64,000 nt of DNA from Alligator mississippiensis (lineage: Eukaryota; Chordata; Crocodylia; Alligatoridae): NCBI RefSeq assembly GCF_030867095.1, contig NC_081828.1, positions 2,743,001-2,807,000 on the forward strand, given 5' to 3'. Shown here piece by piece: positions 29,819 to 41,800 of the stretch. The notes under the pieces were generated by a model. It did no database searches. It was not told the origin of the DNA and saw only the letters and a program-made list of their open reading frames with translations. Numbering within the stretch: position 1 is the stretch's first letter; the number at the start of each line of letters is the position of its first letter. Made by a program: the position numbers and the translations under genes.

Positions 29819-32800
29819 CTAGGTGTCAAATAAACAAAGCAGGTTAAAAAAAATCAACTTAACTGTCAAACCACCTTCAGCCTGAGTCCCTTTTGCTCTG
29901 TATCATGTGCAGTCAGTCACTTTTCGGGTGGAATTGCCAGACTGGTGGTGTTTTAGCCCTTCTTAGCACTGGTGCAAACAACCGTGCAAGGGACAAGGCA
30001 GTGAAGATTTGTTTCCAAAGTCGTATGAGTATGTTGGATCCCACAGACCAAAAACCAGTGTGTGGCTAGCTCAGCCCTGTGCAATAGTGCTGAAGTGCTG
30101 TAGTGTAAAGCCAGTAATGTTTTATTTATGTACCCTGACACATATTCTTTCCAGTGGCCTAAGCACTGGTGCTAGGCACTGGACAGAGTACAAGACACCA
30201 ATATCTTTTATTTGTCTCCATCACAGATACACTCTAACTTCATGGCTATCTCAGATTTCGGTATTCTCCCTATACCATACATCATGGCTGCTCAGGACCT
30301 CATAAAAAGAGAGGACAGGAAGAACTCGGAAAATTTACCTCTGACTTGTAGAAACTCTGAGGGTAGGGAGAGAGCCCCAATACCACTTATCCTCCCTTAA
30401 AGTGGGCTTGACTACCTGTGGCTTTTTTAAGCAGGATTAGCCTAAAATTGCCATTTTTTAGGCACATTAAGGGCACATGTCCACACGTACACACCCTTAA
30501 TGCACCTTAAGGATGGCAATTTTAGGCCAATCCTGCCTAAAGTTGATACCTGCTTAAAGCAAGTACCAAATTTAGGTTGATATAGTTAGCCCACGTGTAG
30601 ACACTTAAGGCACATTAACATGGTATGAGTCAATGGACACACAACTGCGTTAATGCGCATTAGCATGGCTACACAATGCCAGCCTAAATTTAGTGTGCCT
30701 TAATGCACATTATCGCGTCTATGTGTAGATGTAAGCCTAAATCGCCTTAATACGCCTTAAAGGCGTATTAAGTTTAGGCACACGTAACTACCCATGTAGA
30801 CATGCCCAGCGAGTCTCCCTCTCCAGCCCAAGGGGTCCATTTAGTTCAAGGAAATATTAATTATAGTTTCCTGCACCAGCTTTAATTGAATTTGTCCTGT
30901 ATCTTATTTAGCAGTGACATCTTTGCAAGAACCATCAGTCACACGCGCTATATGATCATCCAGGGATGTTGCATTTATGCCATGGAAAACTTTTGCTCTT
31001 CTAGTCCATATTTAAACAAACTTTGTTATCTTTTGTGTTGGAAAAGCTAAGAATAGGTACCATTTGTAGCAGCAGAGAAGGCAGGTTATGTACTTTGGCA
31101 AATCCAGGAATAAACCATGAACTTCATATTTGTTTGTACTCTGTACCCACATATTTGCTCTTGGGATTTAATATTTTCTGTTTAAATGAGAGAGACTTAG
31201 ACACGGCAAAGTAAGGGTGATAAGCATGAGCATGCTGGCAAATAATGCAACCTCAAGAGAAAGCAGATGTAGTGTTGCACAGCGATTAAAACAGAGTAGC
31301 TGAACTACTGCATCACTGACTTACTCTATAACCTTGATTAAATCACCTAACTTCTCCTTATCTTCCGTTACAACTGTAGGACTAACATGTATGTCACAGG
31401 CATGTCGGGAGGTTTAGTGGATCTTCATAAAACTCTCCAACATCTCTGATAGAAGTGGTTTTAGGTACCTAAAGTATTATTACAGAGGTGGTTAGCCATG
31501 TTGGTCTGAGCTCAGGCAGAAGATAGGGTTGGGTGGCAACTTAGAGACTAACTGGTTCAGAGGCACAAGCTTTCATTGGCAACAACCTACTTCATCAAAT
31601 GCTATCGGATGCTTATTATTGTTACTTAGGGACAGTGTAATATAGGAATACTAACAAACTGTTGCATAGTCTACTCTTAACATCCCCTGTTCCCTGCTAT
31701 TGATTGCTACTAGAAGGTGTATGTGTACAGCGAGGGCAGTGAAGACCCCTGCCCATTGCATCACTCCCTATCAATGTAGTGAATTTAATGCCACTTTTTC
31801 CAGTAGTTCTGAAAATTATGGAGGGTGCACCTTCTTCACTGGATTATTGTTACTGCCCCTGATGCGTCAGTCTAATAAAGTAAGTCTGACCCTGGTTGAT
31901 TCACCCTGGAGCTCAGCAAGTCACTCATGTCTCTGCGGCTTGGAGATCCTTGCATGAAAGCTGTTAGGCAGAAGATAGGGCAGGGTGGCAAGAATTTATC
32001 TGGGTCACAGAGGGATACGCTTCCTAAGAGACAGCCTGCTTTGTCAGATGCTGCGAACGGTGAGCGATGTTGTAAGTGCCATGTTTCAAACCTTCAGGCT
32101 CAGTGATGGGGAGGTGAGGATGGGGACCTCCATGAGTTTGTCTCTCCCCGCTTTTCCCAGAATAGGTTCTTTTTCTCGTGAAGGATGTCTCTTCTTTCCC
32201 CACAGGGGACACTTGGAGTAGACTGTAACCTTTGCTGTGAATGAGATCATAATTGCCTCTTCTGATCTAAAGCTCTGTCAGCTATGAATAATGTGGAGTC
32301 CATCCCATAAATAACCCTATAGGCCCTCTGGGCTCTTGCTTTTCAAGCTACAACTGATCTGCAGGGGCCTGGCTCCATCTCTGCTGCAGTTCGTACCAGT
32401 GAAGCGCCGAGGCAGGCGGATGCCGCTTCACCTCCTGCACTGCTGCCTGCGTCCTCTCCTGCAGGCCCGAGAAGATGTAGGCAACCCTCGAGTGGAAAGG
32501 CCTCGTTATCCTTCTCTCTCCCCTTGCACGCTCAAAATGTAGCCGTCTGGATTTACCTTCCTCCCTATGCCTGTCCTTTGCAATGCCACAAGGCTTATTC
32601 CTTCAGCTTCCAGCTGTCTTCCCTTGCTTCCGGCGGGTCATTTCACGAGTAACATCTGTACGCTCATGCTTATTTCCTTCTGGGAAGGACAGGGTTACAC
32701 TCCACAGGCTCCAAAAAACACTCGCTCATAAAGCTTATCTTGGCTAAGTTCGTCTGATACACGGCACTTCCTTCTCATCGCGCTGCTAGCTCTGCGCTCC

Positions 32801-35800
32801 AACCGCTGAGTAATTACAGTGCTGCAGGACAACAAACCCAAACCAAACGCTGCCCACGGTCCACTCTGCACGTTCGTCCTTACAGACCACGGAGGCTTTC
32901 AGTTGTTCCTCTTGCTAGGCTGAGCTCTGCTCTTCGGACCAAGCAGTTTCGCAGGAAGAAGAACGGTAGAACGAGGCTCATACATTTTCAGACAGCATGT
33001 ATAAGACTAAAGCTGGCCGGGATCCACGATACATTCTTGATATCCAACACGAGCTCCAAATGCGCCTTCCAGCCGTTCGCATGTGTCAACTGCAAGGCTG
33101 CTGATCGCTCCACCGTATGGGATAAGGGCATTGGAAGAAACAAAGCATCTGTCTGCGATGCACGAACGTTGGAGAACGCTCTGTGCTTTTGGATGTTAGC
33201 AAGTTTCCTTCCATCAGCTAGGGCCAAGCGAGCTGAAGTCTCACTTTTGGACTGTTTCGTTTTAACATGGGAAGCATATTTTTTAAACTGTTTAGACAGT
33301 GCTGTGAGGTGTTTTGGCTATCGCAGCATAAACAGGCAGAATACCAATAGCTTAGATCATTGCTATGTTACTGTGTTGCCGCCTGCTACAGCAGAAAGAG
33401 AAAAGAGGCGATATTTCTAGTTGGCAGAAGGTTTTAAAACATAATGGGTTTTGTACCTCGTGTCATCATTTCCGCCTGTAGAAATTGAGAGCAACCATAC
33501 GGTTCGAGGAGCATTATTCATCTACTTTATACAGACCAAGATGACCACAGAAGGTGGCAGGCCATGCCCTTTTATCGTTGAACAAAATATCTCTCTAACC
33601 ACGTTTTCTCCTCTCTGGTGCCTCTCTTGCCGATACACTTTTGCATAGCCCGCATGCACATTCAAATTGTCCCGTTTGTTATAGCATCCGTTTTGTTCCT
33701 TGACCAAAAGGTCTGTGGACCCCCCTTCCGAGCCACGGCGTGTATTATCGTTAGAACTGAGATGAAGAACAAGTCATTGTGGAAGATGTTAAGTAACTTA
33801 TGCACACAGCACGGGCTAAGGCAATTAAAGAGTGGGAAGAGAGTAGCAGAGGGCAGAACAGAACTAGACATCGAAAGTCACTGTCAAGAGGGTGTTTGGA
33901 TAAAATACTAATCCTCTAACTTCATCCCAAACACCGAGTTAGAAACCCAGTGCCCCAGTTACCCACCCAAATCCCTGTCACTTCCTGAGTCTGTTTTAGA
34001 CCCCGTTACGGACAGACAGCAACTCTCTCCCTGTGTCGTTTGCAGCACAGTTAAACACCTCACTTCCCTTCACATTTCCAAACCAATTTGAACAGGCAGT
34101 GCGACTCAATAGTTCAGAAACTGAACCAGAGTCTGCAATCCTTTTACAGTTCATTCATCAGTTATTTAGATTATGCCAAGCTTGCCTCTTTTCTCATATT
34201 GAACTAGTGCTGTTATGTCCGCTAAGGTTGCTGCCCCATCGGTAGCACAGGCTGCGAACAGCACGTCTGCATTTTTAGGAGCGCTCTTGTAAGGATCAAG
34301 TGCAAAGGGAATGATTGCTGCTCTGGAAAGTAATGTGTAGTGGCAGATACTTGCTTTGGAAAAACCTCATTTTTATGCATAGTGTTGGGTAAAAAATATG
34401 GCCAAGAAGAGGTGTGGCTCTGTTCTCCTTTAGGAACTGCTGTGCCTGGTTTGAAGTGATAAGATGTTGTAGATTTGCTGGATGCTTTTCCTTTGCTGAC
34501 AGATGCGTTTTCTTTAAAAAAAAATAACTGCAAATGAATTAAAACCTGATGAAAGGTTCCAGGCTGAAACCTTTGATTTTCAGAGCAAGGACAGCATGGG
34601 CAGGGACCAGAGCCTGTTTCCAGAGGCCCCGATCTCAGGGCTGAAGCTATGTGAAAATAAGGCCCCAGTCTGCATGGCCTCCTCTCGTTTTGGCTTTTCT
34701 TGCTGACCCAGCAATTAAGCGTTATTTGTGGTGCTGCTTTTGTATCACAGACATTTATCCTGCACGACCTGGCCGGGGACTGCCAAGAGCCGGCAGCAGG
34801 GACCCGCGCTTGGTGCAGAGTCAAACCTGTGAAGTCTGTTACCCCTCCTAACAGATGAGCTTGCCGTTCTGCCTACCTCTTCTTGTGTGTGAGCAGTTCT
34901 CCCAGGATCACTGAACATACTTCCTTAGCAAAAGTCCAAGCCTAGCACCGCACTATACCCTTTTTCCTGGATCGTAAGTCCTTTACAGTCATTGGAACGA
35001 CTCCCACCGACCCTTTAAAGTAGCTTGGATCAGGCTCCGGGCAATTTTTGTTCCTAGGATTCTTTTCAGCCCCGTGTTTCTACACTTGTGCTCTCACGAT
35101 TAGGCACCCTGGCCATAAAACCTTCCTCAGGACCGGATGGGCTCCAGTTCTGATTTCACTTTCAGGACAGGCTGACTAAGGTGAAGCCCCGAAAAACGAA
35201 GGCATCTCTGTCCCTTTGTTCTTGCATTGACCGACAGAACGGGGTCCACAGGGCAAGGACTCGATGGGTCTGAGGAAGATAATCAGGAGCGTTTTAAGGA
35301 CTCCCACAAGATTTTGCAGAACAAACTGCCCTTTTTTCTTGGGCAAAAATACTGGTACAAAATGGGAACAAGGTAGAAATGCAGTATAAACCTAATGGGG
35401 AAAATGTTAAAAGTGCTCGAATGATTTGGGAACCCATCTCCTATTTTCAAAGGAGACAGAGGCACTTCGGGGTCTGAGTCCTGCAGGTCCTTTTGAAAAT
35501 GTTACCCAACATTTCCATTTGCTATATACTCTGAATGAATAGTGGTCTAATAAATGATATCAGATTCACCCAAAGACCCTTGTCTGCCTGAGTCCTTAGA
35601 CCAACACGGCTGCGACCTACACCCCTGTAACATGGAGGATATCGAATTCAGCCGTTTGAAATGGAAACTGTACAACGTGAAAAAGAAAGAAGCCAAACTC
35701 AACAGCGGCGTACTCTCTAAGCCTATGCAAGAAACACACCTTCGTTCCCAGAGGACTAAACATCCACGATCCTGTGACTCCTACAACTCCAAATATGCTT

Positions 35801-38800
35801 CACAGCTATGCAAGATATTTAAGTTGGTCTCATAAAAGATATCATATTCACCCAAAGATCCTTGTCTGAATGAATAGTAATTTTCTGCGCTTCTGTCTCT
35901 AAGCATCATGATGGTTGAAACACCAGATGCACCTGAATTTTGTCTGCATTAGAGCTTCCAATCCTGCTCCAACAGTGGTAGGAAGTGTTAGGAATAAAAA
36001 AAAAGAATTTGGTATTGTCAAAGCCTAGTGTTTTTGAAAGCAAATTAATTTATACATTGCATTTTAGGCCCACAGACTTGAATGAAGGAGTAAGGACAAA
36101 CACACTAACATATACCGGTCGTGTCTTAGCACTGTTCTGTATGAATCTCTTGTGCTTGCTTACCTCGCTGTATGGGCTACAGTCACTCTTACAGTGGTTC
36201 ACTCCATTGTCATCCCATTCCCAGTCTGTCAACCAGTTGCGGACACAGGTCAGGTCCTCTTTGCAGGCTTCATACCTGCATGGATATTAGCAGGGAAAAG
36301 AAGAGTTATTTTCCTTGCTGTAATTCAGTGCTACCACTAAATTATAGTGATGCAACACAGGGCAGGATCTGTGGGTCGCACGGATAACACTCTTGGCTTA
36401 TAGACCCTGTTTTATCCAGCGATCTCAAAGATGAGCAATACGGGACAGGCGCCCCCAGGGAAACCTACCGACAGAGGGAGTCATGGAGAAAGAAGGGTAA
36501 AAAAGGAGCTAAAATGGCCAAGTAAAGGGTTGGTGAGAGGCATGTACATTGAAAGATAGAAAACAGTCAGCCAATAAGCAACTAAATAAGGTCATATTGG
36601 GTGCATTTACACATTGCTGCATGGTGACGTTGCTACAGCGCCATGCTTTAGTACTTCCTTTTGGAAATACTAAAGCACAGTGCGATACGGGCTGTTACCG
36701 TGCCGTGCAGGCAGTGCACAATTACATTTCCCAGCTGCGTCGCTGCAGCGGTGCGCTATATCCAGGGAGCGCGCCACTATGCAAGCGCAGCTGGCAATAA
36801 TGTGTAGACCTGCGTGATTGCTGCGTCGCTGTAACGCACCCTATGGGCATTGTAGGGCAATGTGTAGATGTGTCCATTGTGACCTTGGGAGCTGAGATTG
36901 AATACAAAGGAGAAATGTTCAAAGACCCCAAGGAGTTAGTTTGGTAGGAACTTTTTAAATGATAACTGAAAGAGAAGCGTGTCAGTGCAACCTCATATCA
37001 GCCACTCCAGGAGTTCCAAAATCATGAGCCAGCTCTCCCAAAATCATAAGATTGCCTCAAAAATAGCAGGATATTTAAAAGAGTACATTTAAGGTTCGTT
37101 TTATTTGTCTTTTTTTTTATTTTCTGTTGGTCAAATTTTAAAGGAACTTGCTTCTTTTTTTAAATTAAAACAGAACTTTTTACATATCCACATAAATACA
37201 TCATCTGAGGCTTTAGAAGACACAAGAAATAGGAGACTCGCAATGCAACTGCGATAGCACTGCTGTACTTGCATAAAGAGAAGCACGTGCATTTTGCAGG
37301 ATCTTGGCCAATGACTGTAAGTCCTTTAGGGTAGGAACAGCAGCCAGCAGACATGGCCACAATTTATAGGTGCTGGTATACAGATAACACCACCGCTGTC
37401 TGCACACCCTGACTTGGACATTAGTCTTTCCAATTGTAGTGGCGTTCAAGGCCATTTTTCAGTTATATACAAAGTGTGCAAAGAAATTGCAAATATTTCT
37501 GTCTGAGGGTTTTGCATTCAGTCAGTTTTCAGCAGCTGTGTTTTATAGCATGCCAGCGCTGGCGTGCACTTCTGGGACTGGATGTGGAATCACCTGTGAC
37601 ACACTGAGATGTTAAACTTTACATTGTCTGAGTTCAGCTTTTTCAAGGGTAACTGCCGACGAATTTCAAACAGCGTTCAGGAACATGTTGTGCAAAGTCC
37701 AGGGCTGTTTTGCTGATCGCAGGCTATACAAGTCATGGAGTCACGTGTTTTTATCCCTGACATTTATTGGCGTGACAACAATATAGACGGAGATTAAACC
37801 AGTTGTGGACTGAACAGTCTTGGGAAGGAGAATGGGATGGTCTGCTGCTGGACTTTGTGGGCCTGCTACGAGTACAGATCTCAGAGTGGCGAACATGGGG
37901 GATCTGTCCTTAGCATACCACTATCAGGCCGGGCTTTGGTCTCGTGGCTGGCTCTTAGGATAGGTCTAAACACCAGAGCTTAAGCAATTAGGCTCAATTC
38001 AAGAAAATGTGTAACCAAAAGTACTTATATCCACCCCCTTTCCATACAGGGACTTAGGAACGTGATGCTGTGCATCTGGGTTTCAAAGGCACCCGAATTC
38101 AACAAGAATATTGAAATATTTATACTTTCATTTGATCTATGTTGCACTAGCACGAGGCTTCCTGAAATCAGGATGAGCCCTTCCTACCCTCCCATGGTGA
38201 GTGCTACGCACACGTATTAACAAGACGGTCTGGTTTTCATAGGCTCTTTTTTAGCCTCAAGGAGTCAAGGACAAAACTGAGCACAATCATAAATTCTGAT
38301 GGTATTTCTGCTGTCAAGAACCTCCCAAATGGCTCCTCCAGGCTTTAAAAAGCACCAGTGAAAAGCATGAATGTAAGTACTCAAGAGACTCACCTTTATA
38401 CTAGCCACCATGCACTGGAAGACTGATCCACTTTTTACAACCTGGGGTTGTTGTTTTTTTTAAATTTTGAAACTAATTTAATACCCAGAGTTATTGTTTC
38501 AGACCCAACACTTTCCCTTGACAGGGGCCCTTTTTGCAGGTGGGTAGGAAAGGAGGCGGCTCATAGGGCTCTTTACAGTCCACATGGACTTCAAGATAAC
38601 AGATTTCGGACTGGTGGAAGCGGAGGATCATAAAATAATAGGAAGAAAAGGGAAAGCCCCAGGCTAAGCGGATGAATGTCTTTGACATGAAATCACTGCT
38701 CTTCCAGAGCCCTCTGCACATGTCTGCCCACAAAGACGTGCAGTTTGCAGCAGACACATTTGTGGAATGTCAAGAAAGTAGGTCACATCCCGAGCGGCAC

Positions 38801-41800
38801 TCGAGCACACTAGAGGATTATAATGAATACAATACATAGGAGGAGAATTGGGAGCGCTATCCCGGATTGCCAGGAAGAGCAGCAGTCCCATCCACGTGCC
38901 TCTTTCCTCTCTGGTCTCCAAGGCAGGGGGGACAAACCTTTTCGGCAGATGTGCCACAAATTAGCCCCGCACCCTCCCCGAGTGCCACTCCGATCTCCGT
39001 CCATCCCCTGCTCCTTGTCCTGTGCTCCCTGCCTGATCTGCTGCTTTGCTTTCTGCTTCTTTCCTTGTGCTCCCTCCCGGCTTTGCTTTCTGCTTCCTGC
39101 CCTCTCTCCTGCTGTGCTGCCCGGCCCGCTTGTGGCACCTGTGCGGCAGGTTAGCTATCCCTGGGCTAGGGAATGGCAATAGCATCGGGATAGAAGACAC
39201 AACCGTGTTCCTACGCAGCCCTGCATCGCTGGTACGTTTTGTCCCGTGCAAGATGCTTGTAATCCCAAATGAAGCCGGAGATCATGATATTATTTGTTGG
39301 CGGTAGGGCCCACTATTTTTAACAAGCTTTCCATGCGTTCAACGGGGACAGTTCCTGCCCTGAGGAGCGCACAATCTATTATAATATGTAAACTTCTTGC
39401 CCCAAACGGTCTTTCCTTTGACGGCTCTGCTTCTTAGCCCAGTGCAATTTTCTGCCGTAACATTTTCTATCTCCTCTATGCAACAAACTCTCAGAGGAGC
39501 TAAGAAATACTATACTTTAGCACCTTTGACTCCAAGTGCAAGCTGTGCTTCTTCGATTTGCTGTCTCTAGCACAGACACAACAGTGCAGAAATATTCAGT
39601 AGCTAGCCCTAGCAAAATATGGCACTGCAAACAAAACTTCCCCTTGGGAGAGGATGAGAGAGGAAAATGAACTGCAGGGATGAAGGCAGTTTGAGAACCT
39701 GTAAAGAACAGGACAGAAAAGAGCAGAACCTGTCTGGGCACTACGATGTGTTTTGTACATGCCACATTTTAGTGCAAGCTTGTTTGGTAACGTGTTTAAA
39801 AGTGTTATAGTAGTTGGTTGCAATTTTCCAAAGACTGAAGAACCTATATTCCAACAATATAATAGCATATAAAGTGACTAAACCTAACAGAGCGCTCTGC
39901 ATATCTTACTATTTCTACTACGTATCAGTAAAGGCAGTAAAACCAAATTACTTCAGTTGCCAAGCACAAACTTAAAAAACAAAATAGAGGTAATACCTTT
40001 TTCAAGCCCTTGCATATGTTTTCTGATTGCTTTTCTATGTGCCAGGATGTCATGATTTAAGACCTAATGGTACCAACCTGTTAGACCTACAAATAAATGG
40101 TAGATGTGGATTGCTGGAAAATTAGAAATCTCAGTGGGATGTAATATTTGTAGCCCTGATTACCTTGTGAGCAGGGGTGTGACGTGTAAGGTCTGAGTCC
40201 TGGGCAGGGGCAGGGGCAGGGGCAATGGCAGGGGGCAACAACAGCTGCTCCTGAGCCCCCTCTAAGTTGATGCCCAGTGCTGGGGCCATAGTCACCCACA
40301 CTTGGTTAGACTTCTGTCTGTGAAATGCTAGTGTTAAGACTGTCCTATTGCATACCTTAAAACGCAGAAAGTAAAGTTTAGTTCCTGCTTTTATCTGACC
40401 TTTAACTACAGGCGATGTGTGCCAGCGATTCCCTAGTGTCCCAGCAGGTCCCTAGTATATTTTACCATGACAGATAAAAGAATGTAATCAATCTTATGAG
40501 CTCATATTTAGCCCGTATGTGTGATTATGCTAATCACATAATCCGAGAGTGTCAAATTCACCCTGGGCCCTGGGCTGGATCTGGACTTCGGGGCTCCTCC
40601 CAGGTCAGATCCATGCAGGTGCAGTGGGGCCAGGGCCAGTGGCATGGGTCCGGAGCAGGCAGTGGTGTGGGTTGGTCATTGAGCAGCAGTGCAAGTTGGC
40701 AGTGCAGATCCAGGGCTCGGCTGCAGCCAGGTGAGGGAGGGCCATAATCCTTATTTCCTTAATCATTGAACCCTTATAGAATATATACTTGGGATGTTAC
40801 TTACTACTGCCTATGACCAGTATATTATTTTGAAGACAATAACATAAATGGGGAAAACAGTAAGATTAACAGAACCCAAGCTGGCAGAAAGAAAGAGCAG
40901 GTGGGGAGAACTGCTACCAAGTGCTGCTGCTGCATTTTTGGAAAAGTCACGCTTTGCACATTTGCAGCTTTCTTGCACAGGACTGAAGCACGCATGTCAA
41001 ATTTAAATACAGAGATGAGCAAAATTGAACCTACCAGTCGTCACAGAAGTTTTGGCACAAGGGAACAAACTCGATAGCAGCGGTGTAGTTCGGATTGATC
41101 CAGTGGGCAGCATATGGGGAACACCGGTAAAAGCACTCAATTTTCTTTGTATAATCTTCACAGCTGTGTCAAGTGAGAAAAACAACAAATAAGCCCACTT
41201 CTTCACATCCAGGCTATAGTCCAATATCCAGGCTGTTTCAGTGGGATGTAGCTCATTAATATTTAGATTTTCCCATAGACCAGTTGAAGTTACTCAAAAA
41301 AACACATACTGTATGGAGCAGCTCTCTTGGGGGTGGCAGGCAACCGCAGTTACTTTTGCACATATGTTTTTGCTTAATTGTTTTGTACTTCTGTTCTTTT
41401 TTTTCTATAGCTTGCCATATTTCACAGCTCGGAAATCTAGCAACATACCAAAAGCCTTAATTATGGAAGACGTTATGATTACAGAACCCACGAGACGACA
41501 AGATTTTTTTTCCTCGTAATTACTCCGAAGTTTCATTTCTGGCCTCCCTTGTGTAATTTGTTTGCAAGACTTGATAATCTAATTTATCTGCTTTTTAAAC
41601 AAGGGGAGAGGCCCTGTCTATACAAACTGTGGACCAGATTCACTGGTATGCTCTGGCTGCTTTCCACAACTACAGCAACGCAAAGTGGTTGTAAACCTTT
41701 TTAACCAGCCAGTTAAGTCAGGTTTATGACCGGTTTTCATTGCCAGATCGGTGCACAGCAGACAGATCTGGCCCCATAATCAAGAACAGGCCTTAAATGG

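Noticed and set aside
33037..33420. 127-codon plus-strand frame
   Set aside because: No recognisable domain and no splice or promoter context; lies in RBP intron 5.
34222..34824. 200-codon minus-strand frame
   Set aside because: Same strand as RBP but no similarity to known proteins and no conserved motifs; treated as chance within an intron.
38924..39163. Confident hAT insertion call
   Set aside because: Terminal inverted repeats are weak and flanking octamers do not match well; kept only as a low-confidence feature.
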